A stretch of 64,000 bases of DNA from Nageia nagi (lineage: Eukaryota; Pinophyta). The notes beneath the pieces are model-generated. The model was not told the origin of the DNA. It saw only the letters and a program-made list of their open reading frames with translations, and ran no database searches. Positions 11,787 through 23,429 of this stretch are shown here, in pieces (positions within the stretch are counted from its first letter, which is position 1; the number at the start of each line of letters is the position of its first letter). The stretch is from the NCBI GenBank assembly GCA_050084985.1, contig JBITNC010000001.1, positions 73,656,001-73,720,000 of the forward strand, read 5' to 3'. Position numbers and translations under genes: made by a program.

Positions 11787-11802
11787 TTACTATGATACCA
11801 CT
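11787..11802 (-). promoter_or_regulatory. Gypsy-B primer-binding site
   Basis: On the minus strand CAAGTGGTATCATAGT lies about 0.9 kb upstream of the gag. This resembles the initiator-Met primer site TGGTATCAGAGC. The next base to the right starts TGACATAG, a plausible LTR edge at 11803. It supports a minus-strand element whose 5' LTR begins here. Confidence 0.55.
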
Positions 11803-13610
11803 TGACATAGTGCAAATTTGAAAATAAACTTATAACAAAAATAAAAGTGTTAGATACAAAATGTAATTATAATATTAAATAAATAATATAATAAATTATC
11901 TAAGAATAAATTTGAAAATTATGATGCCAATTATCCATAAGTTGCATAAGTTGACTAATTAAAAAAAAAATTTAAATCAAGTTCAAAGATTTGAATGATG
12001 ACACCTCTTTATTAGAAGTTTCAAAGTTTATAAGAACTTCTCACTTGGCCATCCTATGCCTTCTATATTTTATCTACTTTATCTCTTTTACAAGATCCAT
12101 AACCTAATAATATAAACATGATATTGGACATTTCTAAGCTAGGATACTTCTATAATCTAATGAGTAGTTCTTGTTATAATATAAAATATTAGCTAGTTCC
12201 ATTAGGCACTTAAATAGTCTTAAACATGTGTTTCATATATAGTACTACATAAGCTTGAATGATAGGCTCTATTAGCAGCTTATGATTTTAATTTTACTTA
12301 AACCTTACATCATACATGAAGAAATAATATTGGGCATCATACATGAAGAAATAATATTGGGAAAATCATGAATAAAATAGCTAATTACATTAAACTAATA
12401 TAGCATATGTTGAGATTACCTAATATAAATATCAAATCTAAATTTGTCATGAGTGAAATAGTTAATAAAGTTAAACCAATTTAGTACCTTTTGACATTAC
12501 CTATCAAATGTGTATTTTAAGGTACAATCTCATACATTAAGTTGAATCACTAGAGAGTATTTAGACATAGAAATCATTTGATTATATTGTACTCCATGTT
12601 CACAAAGAAACGGATGAAATCCTAGAATAATTTATCAACTTTTTAAGTTTTTTAATTATTTTATATATTGCTATTTTATTTTTCTATGTGCTATAAACCA
12701 AACTAAATGTCATATTGTGGTGAGAAGATCAATATTTGAAATTAGTTTAAATAACCTCTATCTTAAATTTACAATCACCACTTACTTGGATTTCATCGAT
12801 GATACTTATTTAATGAGAAATCAATGACATCAATAAGCTTTATTTATGTATGGTGTTTGATGGTATCTTAGTTAATGTATAGAATCCCACCTATTCAACT
12901 CTTGCAATGTTAATAATAATACTTAATGAATGATTATATGAATGAATAAATTTGTGTATTGGTGAAAGAGTCTGTTGTTTTAAAACCATTTGATATCATA
13001 CACTAAAGATGTTTATTATATTGAAAGTCTTATAGTTTGAAAACATTACATAGGCATGGCCTATAGCCTATGTAACTTTTAACCCTTGATCACACATTAC
13101 ATAAATGAATATCATTTCAAAAAGAATAAAGAATAAAAAAGAATTAAGGAATAAGCTATATTCTAAAAATCTATTATTTTATAAAGCATCAATACTAGCA
13201 TATAATAATTAAACTAAATGTATTTGAAAATTTAAAAAGTAGAGATGTAAATAAAATAAAATAATTAACAAATTACTAATTATATTTAATTTTATTTTAA
13301 ATTGTATTTTAAAAATTGTAGTTATAATATTTAAAATAGTTAAACTTCTTAAATTTTTATTATAAATGAGATCTCTTTAATTCTTAATATCTAATAATTT
13401 ATCTATCATTGTCAAAATCAATAGAAACATGAATTGAAGTATAGAAGAGTTGGAGAGAATATGTGATTGCATAAATAAAAATAAAAAATAAAAACAAAAC
13501 AAATATAATTATAAACAAATATAAATAATATATTTATTAATACTAAAGATCATAGATCTCCTTACTTTTACTATTAAGTAAAAAAAATCTTAACAAACTT
13601 AATTTACCCC
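11803..13610. other. AT-rich stretch: probable remnant of Gypsy-B 5' LTR, small duplications
   Basis: No gene is visible. The left part should be the 5' LTR of Gypsy-B, judged from the primer site next to it, but its right end is not fixed. A perfect 27-bp tandem duplication (CATCATACATGAAGAAATAA...) is at 12308-12361. A diverged duplication of about 100 bp lies at about 12362-12510. The rest is long A/T runs. Confidence 0.5.
12308..12361 (+). repeat. Perfect 27-bp tandem duplication
   Basis: The 27-bp unit that starts CATCATACATGAAGAAATAA occurs twice without a gap (12308-12334 and 12335-12361). The identity is complete by eye, which suggests a recent slippage or double-strand-break repair event. 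Confidence 0.9.
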
Positions 13611-13617
13611 TCCTTAT

Positions 13618-14815
13618 GATGATATGAAATGGATCTCAATGTAAAAATAACAATTTCAAACCCTTGAACCATGATGTCAGGACTAGGGTATCCACAACAA
13701 GCATTCAAACCCTCAAATATGCAACATTAGGGTTAGAGCATTCAATATGAACTACAATAATGGAACTATACCAACATTCAAGCTAGGATTACACATTAAA
13801 CATTCATACACTAATGTCTAACGAATACAATCATTTAACAATGAATATCATCTCAGAATGCCAACATCTAGATCATACATGCATAGAATGGAAAGTACAT
13901 AATGTTTCAATAATGGAACAATAACAACACAATATGAAATCCAATGACCTTGGAAATATATATAATTATGATGAATATAATACCAAGCCCTACGAGGGCT
14001 AACATTGGAACCATGGGATAGTACACCTTCTCAGAATAAGAACCCTCCCACTAAAAGGGCCCTCCTTAGATCCTAAAAACTATCAAAGGCAAAAGTAATA
14101 CCTTAGAATACCACCAAATGGGAAAATATGTTACACGATACCATAGATAGACAAGATTCTTCAGCTTGAATGCCCTCTAAATGTTGCACCTAGGAAAGGT
14201 TGCTTAGCATCGCTAAGACTTGTTAACCTATGGACTATGTAGAAGTAATAATAATTAATGTCTATCAAGTAATGAGCCTCTAAGGATTAATATAGCCTTC
14301 CTTAGTCTGGATTACACCTTAAAGTCATCACCCAATCTCCTCATGGCTTAATATTGGCATCTAAGGATCAATCTAAGCTCAACATGGGTATTTGGACCTC
14401 TCCTATGCTCCACATGGATCCATGAATGCATGTGTGGATCTCTAAGGAATGAGTGGGCACCTAAGGGGGCAACATGGGTCTCATGAACCAATGTGGGGGT
14501 CTAGAAGTCACCCCATAGCTGGTGTAGGTGTTTAGGTGCTCCCAAACTCAATTTTGGATCATTAAGTACTCATCCATCCAATACATACTAAATCAACCTT
14601 GGGATTCCCAAAATCATGTATCAGGATCTCCATGTATGATAAATACACCTAATCTAACCTTAAGAGGGAGAAATCCCACTTGGGGCTCACTGTGGGGTCC
14701 ATTGACCCATTAAGTCTCCTATGCTAAGTTATAATTATGAAAGTACAAATACATAAGTAAAGTATATTAAAAAGAAGATCCTTCCAAACCCACTAACTGA
14801 ACAAGGGGGACATCA
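13618..14815 (-). repeat. Diverged lone LTR of the Gypsy-C family
   Basis: The right half shares an ordered set of phrases with the Gypsy-C LTRs: CCTTGGGATTCCCA (14598), AGGATCTCCA (14623), CCCACTTGGGGCTCAC (14674), GGGGTCCAT (14694), and the end GGGGGACATCACA (14803-14815), compared with GGGAGATGTCACA at 19622-19634. The left end near 13618 (TGATGATATG) resembles the Gypsy-C LTR start TGTGATGATCC. Sequence to the right (CTCCTCTTCAAAA) resembles the polypurine tract complement of Gypsy-C. No partner LTR or internal genes lie next to it, so it is a solo LTR or a fragment. Confidence 0.6.
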
Positions 14816-15328
14816 CACTCCTCTTCAAAAAACTAGAGCATAAAAAAAAAGAAAAAGGAAAAACTAGAGGATAACTTATTTTTATATTTGGAAAAATTAG
14901 AAATAGAAATATATATTAATTTTCACTAGTGACCAAAGATGTTAATGGGACTGTAAGGTAAAATATTTATAAAGAAATGGGAGTGCCTAGAAAGAGAATA
15001 AGAAAATAAATAAACAATATATAACATGATCAATCTTGAAATTTGTATGTCAAATATCACTCCCAACATTAAAGATTGAAAAAAGGTGAGAGATGCATGA
15101 GTTTGGTGTTATCTTGGATGGGTGTTGTTGTATTCAAAGACTAATTGATCTTATTATATCTCTATGATCACCTTTATGCTTCCTAGTTGAGGCACCTTGA
15201 GGCTAGAAGAAGGAAGAAATGATTAGGATCCAATGATATGCTTTGAGCTTTTACTGAGTAAAACTTTAACAAGATTGAATATTTCTTGAATGAAAAAGGG
15301 AAATGCATCTCTAGTCTTCATAATTAAT
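14816..15328. other. No recognisable gene
   Basis: The first 60 bases look like the internal edge of a Gypsy-C family element (purine or pyrimidine runs). The remainder is AT-rich sequence with no reading frame or repeat that I can name. Confidence 0.5.
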
Positions 15329-15586
15329 CTAATATTTTAGTGTATGGGTGTTTCTAAATAATAAATAATATTTACCACATATCTCATAGTAATCTGGATA
15401 GGTGAAAATGAAATGTTTCTCATATTCTACCTCCAAATTGCATAATTTGCAAATATGCTGATCTTTGGGGAGGTGATCATTGTATGTCTCAATGTGTAAT
15501 TGGTGAGAACAAAATTGTAGCTCAGCTAAAGGGAACCTAATACCTAGTGACATTTGTATTAAGTTATATTTTGGGGTAATGATCAA
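15329..15586 (-). pseudogene. LINE-type C-terminal cysteine motif fragment
   Basis: An 85-codon minus-strand frame reads SHQLHIETYNDHLPKDQHIC, then KLCNLEVEYEKHFIFTYPDY and a following IC.KY. The pattern SHQL.IE, C.LC, E.HF and P.Y...KY is that of the small cysteine/histidine region at the end of many reverse-transcriptase proteins of non-LTR elements. One expected cysteine (before P.Y) is Tyr. No RT is found beside it. I give this as a relic with moderate trust. Confidence 0.45.
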
Positions 15587-17400
15587 CTATTAAAAAATGG
15601 TAAATACCACATGAAAAAATACAAGGGGTATTTTTAATATCTAGTTCAACTAGCAGTATATCGATAAGTAGTTTATAAGTGGAGGGGATAGGGGTATTTA
15701 AAAAAAAAGGGTGAGGGTAGGGGTATTTAAAAAATAGGGCTTTGGTGATGGGGAGGGGTAAGGGGTTGAGGGTTGAGGTGGAGGTGGTAAATTTTAAAAA
15801 TAGGAGGTTTTATAAATTTAGAGGTGAGATGGTAAATTTTAAAAATAGGAGGTTTTTTAAGAAGCTCATTTTCATACATGTTTTGAAGGCTTTCTACTAA
15901 GTAACTCTCCATGGATAAAAGTGAAAATAATGGAGCAATGATTGTGATTCACCTAATTTATTGAAAAACCTCTTAATGTTTATAGAGGATAAATGATAAA
16001 TGTTGTAAAAAGAATATTACAAGATGCATTAATTAAAAAAAGAAATACTATTATTAATTTGTTTTAGTTTTATAATTTCAATTTTATTAAAATTTAATAA
16101 TTATCATTATTATTACTTTAAAGTAATGTACAACCATTACACCAAACAAACATTAAATTTTTAATAGTATTAAGAAAATCACTATTTATAAAACAATAAA
16201 ATTTAAACTTGAGCCTTATTGCCAACTCTAAAAACCCACCCAAATTGCTTCAGAAGATGTAGTTAAAGATAAGATGGTCTTCCATACTTTGATTACGGAC
16301 CTCCTCTAATAAGATCATAAGAGTAGTTGAAGATAGAGATTATTTTATTGAAGAAAGCAAATTTATGAAATATTTTCACAGTAATATCAAGCATTTAAAT
16401 GTTATTTTAATTTTTGGTGTTATTTATTTTATTTATAAGTTTATGAGGAATAAGTTGATTATTTTAATGGAAATAAGATGTTCATCATAAAGAAGATTAA
16501 TAATAATGTTATTATTAAAAAAAAATATAGATGATAAGGAGTGTTTTGTTCGATTTAATGGTTTTTATAGTGATAGTTCAAATAAGTGTTTAATTCATGG
16601 TAACTTTTAAGAGATGTACTGAAAAATAAACTTATAAAATCTTAGCGATGTTTCAAAAATAATAACATAAGAAGGAAAAGTACACATTAGATTTACCAAA
16701 ACAAGTACAAGAATTCAAAATGGATAATCAATTATGTTTCAGATTGAAATAAATAAGCTTGGATATTATACAAGTTTTATACATGAAATGAAATAAGTTT
16801 ATTCATGATGGATTATGCTTAATCGCCAAATATTCCTATTCCTTTTTCTTTGAGACTAGGTGTTGTTCAATGGAGGGTCTATTGATTCCCAAGTGATGAA
16901 GTATTCTAACACATATTGGAGGAGGCTTTTATGTTGTAGCAATTGAGGCTTTATGATAGTTTGGCATTAAAGGATGATCACTTACAACATGGATTCTAGT
17001 ATAGGAAACATATTGTTCCAACATAAGATAGATAAAAGCCTTGGAGTCAAATATGGAGATCTTCTCCAACATTAGATAATCTCCTAGAGCAAGGCATAAT
17101 CCATCTAATCCTAAGGTTTCCAACCATGTAGGTGAGGGGATCTAGTGGTGGATACAAGGAGATAAGATATTTTGAGTAAGGTTCCAACAGTGGATGGGAG
17201 GAAAATTTTTGACCTTTCATACAATTTGATCCTTGTATGTATGATATTTTCTTGAAAACATATGACAAGATAAAGAAGAAAATGTAATCAATTAAACATT
17301 TATATGAAAAGACTAAAGTATGCAAGAAAAGATAGATCCATTTCAAACAAAACTAGATCTATTTGATAATCAATTTTTTAGATATTTATATTCTAATCTC
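15587..17400. other. Mostly AT-rich DNA with a G-rich local repeat at 15,640-15,870
   Basis: At about 15,685-15,745 the phrase AGGGGTATTTAAAAAA occurs twice, and at about 15,788-15,857 GGTAAATTTTAAAAATAGGA occurs twice, within a plus strand that is rich in G. This looks like tandem duplication. The rest up to 17.4 kb is AT-rich with no family signature. The overlapping minus-strand frames at 16,929-17,346 have no recognisable domain. Confidence 0.55.
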
Positions 17401-17401
17401 A

Positions 17402-18190
17402 CAACAAAAGAACACTATGATTGCATAGATTGAACAATTGGAAAAGAAGAAAAACACCATCAATGCAGTTGAAAATTTTAGTGACTAAGCTTCAATTAGA
17501 GATCTCTCTTGGAATCCAAATCACAAAAGAAGTTATCAATATTCATGTTGAAGTCATTACAAGTTGGGAGGATCATAAGGATCATTATTATAAACTAAAT
17601 ACAATAAATATTGTTGATATTACCAGCCTTCATGCAAAGCTCTCTATGAATTGAGAAGATAAAAAAATGCCTAGCATCAAAACTAGAGACAACAAATGTA
17701 GAAACATCATGGACCCAAGTTGTATGAGGTAATAAACACAACAAATCCTACACTCTTGTAGATGCAGTCATCCAAGCTAATTTTGTAGAGAAACACTAGA
17801 TATAATTTAAATAATTATATATTCATATAAGAGGACTAAAACAACATGGGGATCCCATGATTATGACTACAAAATTTCTAAAAAATACCTCAAATAAAAA
17901 TGAAATTCTACAAGTATGGTATTCATTGGGAAACTCTCTAACCATTCTCTTTCACACTCTTTAGGATATACTTAAGGCCCTTAAATCAAAGAAGATTATT
18001 TTCAGTATGACTAAGAAGATCTATCTTGACAAGGATTTAACCGAATTATAGTATGAAGAAATTAAAGATAATAAAAATAAAATGTTAGAAATAAGGGAAC
18101 AAGGTAAACCTATTGTTCTTTGAAGTGAAAAAGCTTGTATTAGAGATAGAACTCCCTATGGATGAGCCAAACTATGGCCAATTTCTTTAG
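17402..18190 (+). pseudogene. L1 ORF1-like RNA-binding protein relic
   Basis: The 5' part reads KNTMIA, stop, IEQLEKKKNTINAVENFSD, a coiled-coil-like run. From about 17,685 one plus-strand frame runs some 500 bp: SWTQVV, NKHNKSYTLVDAVIQANFVE, YIHIRGLKQHGDPMIMTTKF, VWYSLGNSLTILFHTL, DILKALKSKKIIFSMTKKIY and then LDKDLTEL. Stops in it are TAG, TAA or TGA where Gln, Arg or Trp would fit. A coiled coil, an IRGL-type RRM start and a D.L..LK...I.....K.YLD.DLT tail recall the layout of L1 ORF1p (Transposase_22) and similar LINE proteins. The assignment rests on this pattern only. Confidence 0.45.
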
Positions 18191-18356
18191 CATGATGCTA
18201 GACTCTAAGTCTTCAATAATGATTCATGGCTCTTCAATGTTAGGAGAGACAAGTTTATGAGGTTGAGGGTGATGTCATTGCTTATCCTCATAGAGCATGT
18301 TATACACTCATATTTAATTTTAATTTTTTTCTATTGTTTGGTTTGGCACATTTTCC

Positions 18357-18361
18357 CCCAT
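18357..18361 (+). repeat. Gypsy-C target duplication, left copy
   Basis: CCCAT lies immediately left of the Gypsy-C LTR. The right flank at 45534-45538 reads CCCCT, which matches in four of five bases. A 5-bp duplication is usual for LTR elements. Confidence 0.55.
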
Positions 18362-18604
18362 TGTGATGATCCAAATTTAAACTCAAGCACAAACTAGCAA
18401 TACTTGGACAATCAAATGCTAACTTCAAGTCTAGGGCAACAAAATACAACACAACCCTAGCTATGCTAACATTGGATGTTTACAAGCATACAACCACTCT
18501 ATAGTACCAAGGTTAGATTCCACAATCCACACAAGCACTCTATAAATCTAATGATGAGCCACACATGATATGAATAATGCAATTGCAAAATACAAATGGT
18601 TAGT

Positions 18605-18671
<67 letters not shown>

Positions 18672-19634
18672 AGATCTCAAACACACATTACATGAACATA
18701 AGAATAACAATAGAGATCCAAATACCCTTATATTGCATAATGTAGATTTTCCAATTGCAATCCAATATAATGAGCCAAAAGACTAATGTTGGCCTATATA
18801 GAGCCAATCCATGATGCAACACATAGACAATCATAATCATTAGGAACCATCAAACTGAGGGATAGACCCACCTCCTCACAACTCAAGCCTCTTTCCTATA
18901 AAGGAGTCTTTCTCAAGTCTAGATGATCACTTAAGGTACAAATGAAGTCCTCAAAATGCCATTGGATGGATTAGGTGGTCCACCTAATCATAGATGCATG
19001 ATCCCACTAACAAAACATCCTCTAGACTCAATGCCTAAAGAGTAGGCTTAGTATCACCAAGCTAGGTTATCCGATGGAAAGTAGAAGTGTAGAAGAATAA
19101 TAATCAAGTGTGTCCAAATGAGAAGCTCTAGTATGTATTTATAATCTACTATGATTGGACCCCATCTCAAAATCATGTCCATATCTCCTAATCCAAACAT
19201 TAGGCATTTTGGGGTCACAATAACTTAACTAGCCATTATGTTTGCCTAGTGATGCCAACATGAGGGTGCTCAGGCACTTTAAGTATAAATATGGGGTCCC
19301 AAACTCCTTTAATGTTAACATGGGATATATGAAATCCCTAAAGTGTCACTGGGGTGTGGGGCCACTCTTAAACATAATGCAAGCATGCTAGTAATCATAC
19401 AATACTTGTGGACATGAATACACCTTGGGATTCCCATAATCTAGGATCTCCAATTATATAACAAACCTATTCTACTACTCAGGAGTGAGACACCCACTTG
19501 GGTCTCACATCAAGGTCCATAATACCCATTAAACTTCTATCCTATGATATAACATAATGAATGTAAATACATGAAAGGAATATAATACAAGATGACCCAA
19601 TGGATCCCATTAGAAGTACAAGGGAGATGTCACA
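18362..19634 (-). repeat. Gypsy-C 3' LTR
   Basis: This 1,273-bp LTR starts TGTGATGATCC and ends GATGTCACA on the plus strand. It matches the split right LTR through most of its length. Shared phrases include AATTTAAACTCAAGCACAAA, an (AT)n tract at the same place, GATGGATTAGGTG(G/C)TCCACC and CACCTTGGGATTCCCATAAT. The differences (point changes and a different AT-tract length) show that the insertion is not recent. Confidence 0.85.
18609..18669. repeat. (AT)n microsatellite inside Gypsy-C 3' LTR
   Basis: About 30 perfect AT dinucleotides occur here. The other LTR has a shorter, interrupted AT tract at 36591-36640 in the same position, so the tract was present in the element when it inserted and has since changed length. 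Confidence 0.95.
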
Positions 19635-20460
19635 AAGCCTCTCCTCTCAAATTTCTTACCCTCAAGTAATCCCAAAAGATCACAATTTTCAATATCCCAT
19701 GCCTCCTCAAAAACTATCACCCATGGTGCATAATGGTGTAATGCAACTTCAATAGACACCATGCTAGATGGAGATGATGAACAAAAAATTGGCTCTTCAT
19801 GATCCCAAATCAAATAAAATGATAAACTCCATAGTATTTGCTCTACTACACTCTTCCATAGCCATAGTGGTGCATGCACACTATGGCTAAACTGTACCTA
19901 CAAAACCTTGGGAAATATAAATGTTAGCAGGGATAAGTATAGCCTAGGCTCCACTCAGATAGCATGTACATATTAATACTTTGTTTAGAAGCTCTCCATC
20001 TCCTCACTGCTAGTGTGAGGAAAGAATTCATCTCCTGTTCTAGCTCTTGAACCCTCTATGAAGGAAATGCAACATCCCTCAAGGTCAACAAAGGGTACCC
20101 ACCATCCTAACACCTCTATTTAGTAGTACTAAACTCTCAACATGAGGTGCCACCAACATGACACCTCCAATCAATAATGAGGGTCTCCCAAAACCTCAAT
20201 GTTTGGACCTAAACTACTTGGATGCCCAATGTAGCAACACTACCTATCTAGATGCTCCACGTGACATGATAAGCCTCCTGGATGCTCAATGTGGGTGCAT
20301 GAAATACTTGAATGCCCAACATGGGTTGGAAAACCTCTAGTAAGTCTAATGTAGGGTGAGAATGCTCCCAATATCCTAATGTGGGATGGATGTTCCCCTT
20401 GATGTCCAACATTGGGTCCCAACTCCCTCATGAACCAACATGATCACTCCTAGCTCCTCC
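19635..20460 (-). other. Gypsy-C 3' internal region with degenerate ~33-bp repeats
   Basis: Next to the LTR the minus strand has a purine run (GAGAGGAGAGGCTT) that fits the polypurine tract. The 89-codon minus-strand frame at 19879-19610 (with WSLSFYLIWDHEEPIF and FERRGFVTSPLYF) is open but has no domain I recognise. It may be the tail of the gag-pro protein. At 20150-20440 a degenerate tandem repeat recurs every 30-35 bases around GGATGCCCAATGTGGG-like words. Position for position, pol would be expected here and is absent. Confidence 0.6.
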
Positions 20461-20509
20461 TGCTACAAGTGGCTTTTCTTTAATCTCGTCCTTCTGTTGG
20501 CACCACTCA

Positions 20510-21060
20510 ATCACCTTTAGCCTCTTATTTTCCATTTGTGGAAAATCATTCTTGATGCCCTACAAAGTATGGGTCTTACCATCTATTTCAAAACTCATGG
20601 TGAGCTTTTGATAGTTGGTATGAATGTCACCCAAGTTTAATAGCCATTGCACTTCAAGAATGATGTGAGAATGCCCCTTCAATGGGTATTAGAAGTACTC
20701 CCTCATTACACAACTCTACAACCTCACTCCAAATTGCTCAATATTTTGATTAACCAAGGTGAGTTTCCCATTAGCATTTGAAAGTAGAAATTGCTCAAAT
20801 ACCTTGGTCTTTAGGCCCTTCTATTCAGTAAAATTGGTATCTATGAAGTCATGGGATGCTCCAAGATCTATCAAAACCATCACATCTTATTCACCCACCT
20901 ATCCCACAATCTTTAGAGTCAAGTACTTCTTCACTCCATGGAGAGAAGCAATCATGCTCCCAAGGGTGTCCTCCACTTATGGTGGCCCTAAATCCTCCAT
21001 GTTAACTCCCAACTCCAAATCTAAGTCCTCTAACACCTCATCCATCAACACGTTAATGTA
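20510..21060 (-). pseudogene. Gypsy-C aspartic protease domain
   Basis: One minus-strand frame gives HGVKKYLTLKIVG, then VMVLIDLGASHDFIDTNF, then VFEQFLLSNANGKLTLV, then GDIHTNYQKLTMSFEIDGKT. This is the retroviral-type protease (RVP_2) that in Gypsy elements of this kind follows gag. The catalytic motif, normally Asp-Ser/Thr-Gly, reads Asp-Leu-Gly, a change that one base (C to T) explains, so it should be inactive. Several TAG or TAA stops break the frame. In an intact element it would cut the gag polyprotein. Confidence 0.8.
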
Positions 21061-21164
21061 ATGCACTTGTTCCTTCCCTAAATAATGATTCTTGGGCTCC
21101 AAGTCTTCTTACAATAGAAGCACTTGCCCTCTTTTCTCATCTTCCTTCATATAGCTACATCTAA

Positions 21165-21481
21165 CTAATTTGGATTGGATGGAGGAAGTATTTTGACCTT
21201 GCTATACCAATAAAGAAATGGATTTTGATTAAACAACCCATTGGAAACTAGTACTCCTCTAAGGGATTTCATAGTAGGCTCCAAGTCATAAGCTACCTGG
21301 ATAGCATCATCAAGGCTCCTAGAAGAGGACATCTTAACCATCCCTTTCAATGGCTCCATCAAACCTTTAATGAAGAGGAAATCCAACTTATATAGAATGT
21401 GATGGATCATGATGGCTATCCTTTGAAACTCTATCACAAACTCATACACTACTCTAGTCTTTCTTAATGCCATCAAGTATT
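21165..21481 (-). pseudogene. Gypsy-C gag, C-terminal part (after Copia-D)
   Basis: The minus-strand frame from 21476 reads MALRKTRVVYEFVIEFQRIA, then FLFIKGLMEPLKGMVKMSSS and SLDDAIQVAYDLEPT. This is the second half of the Retrotrans_gag domain. It continues the half at 34954-35240 across the Copia-D insertion, with the junction just before its first residues. The gag would build the virus-like particle. The protein goes on towards the protease at 20.9 kb. Confidence 0.85.
21477..21481 (+). repeat. Copia-D target duplication, left copy
   Basis: GTATT precedes the LTR start TGAAGAAAC. The right flank at 34954-34958 is GTCTT, which matches in four of five bases. The flanks join two halves of one gag domain, so the junctions are secure even with one mismatch. 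Confidence 0.7.
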
Positions 21482-21975
21482 TGAAGAAACTAATACTAAC
21501 AAGATAATTCTTAATGAACCAAGATCACATGAAAGCTCATAATAAGTTCTAACAAACTCACAAAGCAATCTCACAACATAAGATGTAAGTGGTTCCTCCA
21601 ACTAGGTGTACATCCATTAACTAGATCTTCTCTTCAATCACAAATACAACTCTCTTATAATTCTTTTTATCTCAACTCCTACACTTCTATCCTATAACAT
21701 AAATTTACTCCACAATTGGTGTGTGATCATAAAAAGGGACCCTTCTATTATAAGGCAAAAATCCTTCTTTGGATTACCCTTTTATCCAATGTGTAAAAAC
21801 ATGACATGCACATCCTTTAACCCAAGGGGCATGCTCATAAAATGGAGTGTAGGACAAGTTACATTATCATATTCACTTAAATAATTAAGGTATCAAATGA
21901 TACCCTTAAGTATTAGTGAATTTACATAGAAGATTTAACATATATCTTTACAGTAATACATTATACATTCCAACA
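21482..21975 (-). repeat. Copia-D 3' LTR
   Basis: This 494-bp LTR runs from TGAAGAAACTAATAC to CATTCCAACA on the plus strand. It matches the split copy to the right, for example in GATCACATGAAAGCTCATAA, TGTAAGTGGTTC(C/T)TCCAACTA and GACATGCACATCCTTT. The minus-strand polypurine run AAGGGGGAG is just outside at 21976-21984. Confidence 0.9.
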
Positions 21976-22414
21976 CTCCCCCTTAATGCAATATTGGGAT
22001 AGAGTGAGTAAGAGAGAAGAAGAAAAGAAAGTAAGAGAGTTCTCCTCCAAATAGATACAACAAAGATGCTAACTTTTTACATATTTGTGAAATACAAAAG
22101 ATCTAATTTGAGACTCACTACTTTGCCAAATACAATCATTAATCATAATCGATTTCAATGCACATGAAGTAGTCATCCAACTGAAAGTTATGAAGAGTAT
22201 CTAAGAGCTTGCATAGCTGAGGTAAGTAACCTGCAAGTCATAAGTAGCTCAGTTAACAAGATTAGTTAGATGCATCATATTCATATCAACAAGGATAGAT
22301 GAATCACACAAATGCCATCATTAACTAATCAATGGTGCATTATAAGTCATTATGAAGATGCCATGTCTAAAAACTTATAATCACCTACTGTATATTAAAA
22401 CATGTGTTGATTAT

Positions 22415-22660
22415 CATTACAAAATAGACCATGCACATATGAGTTCCTCGCATATGGATAACTGAACAATGCCAAAAGACACATAAGAGTTCCTCACGCA
22501 TGGATAAATGAACAATGCTAGATTGACCAAAAAATAGAGTATGCACATATGAGTTCCTCACATATGGATAACTAAATAGTGCCAAAAGACATATAAGAGT
22601 TCCTCACACATGGATAATTGAATAGTATAAGATTGGTTAATTTGTATAATAAGTTCCTCA
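22415..22660 (-). repeat. Tandem repeat in Copia-D 3' untranslated region
   Basis: The phrase GAGTTCCTC(A/G)C(A/G)CATGGATAA returns at about 22441, 22489, 22551 and 22598, with a variant at 22651. This gives a composite unit of about 110 bp made of two related half-units. It lies between the end of pol (22703) and the 3' LTR. Confidence 0.85.
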
Positions 22661-22702
22661 CATAAAGCAAACTTACTATGAAGGTGTACAACAAAATCAA
22701 CA

Positions 22703-23420
22703 CTATACAACATAAAATCCTCCTAGGGATGAAGTTATCATCACAAACATGAATTCAAACATCACTCCCCCTTGAGGTAACTTTACCAACCTAATAGCAT
22801 TCATAAGCTTATAGAACTGATCTTCTAAGAGGGGCTTGGTGAACAAATTAGTGTAGTTCAAGGTGGATGGATAATACTTTAGGTGTATAATGCCATCAAG
22901 AACCTTCTCCCTGATAAAATGAGCATGAATTTTCAAATTTTTTATTCTCTAATGAAATACTAGATTCTTAGCCAAAGAAATAGCTGATTGATTATCTAAA
23001 AAGATCAAATATGAGCCACCTTTCTCATAGATAATTTCTTTTAGAAGATGCCTTAGCCAAATGGCTTCCTGGGTTGCAACAGATGTGGCACAATATTTAG
23101 CTTCTATGGTGGAAAGAGAAATAGTAGGTTGCTTCTTGAAAACCTAAGAGATAGCATCTAAAACAATGTTAAACACATACATAGAGGTTGAATTCTTATC
23201 ATCTCTATCTCTCCCATAGTTAGAATCTAAGAATCCAAAGAGAACAAATGAGGGTAACTTGGAATACTTGAGAGCAAGATCCTTAGTCCCTGCGACATAC
23301 CTTAAGATTTGCTTAATAGCATTAAGGTGCTCAACATAAGGTTTTTGCATGAATCATGACATTAAATTCACTATGAAGGTAATATTTGTCTTGGATATAG
23401 TCAAATACAAAAGATTATCA
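22703..23420 (-). pseudogene. Copia-D RNase H and C-terminus
   Basis: In minus-strand pieces 23350-23144 and 22936-22703 one sees KPYVEHLNAIKQILRYVAGT, then LFGFLDSNYGRDRDDKNST, then IHAHFIREKVLDGIIHLKYY and LFTKPLLEDQFYKLMNAI. These are the standard Copia end blocks: pre-RNase H helix, the D-S-(D/N)-Y/W-G.D..D.(K/R)ST catalytic strand (second Asp here Asn) and the D/NLFTKPL tail. Stops between the pieces are TAG or TAA. The domain would remove the RNA strand during reverse transcription. Confidence 0.9.
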
Positions 23421-23429
23421 ATTAATTGC

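Noticed and set aside
18499-18684. Minus-strand open frame of alternating Tyr-Ile
   Set aside because: It is the (AT)n microsatellite in the Gypsy-C LTR; the same holds for 36517-36699.
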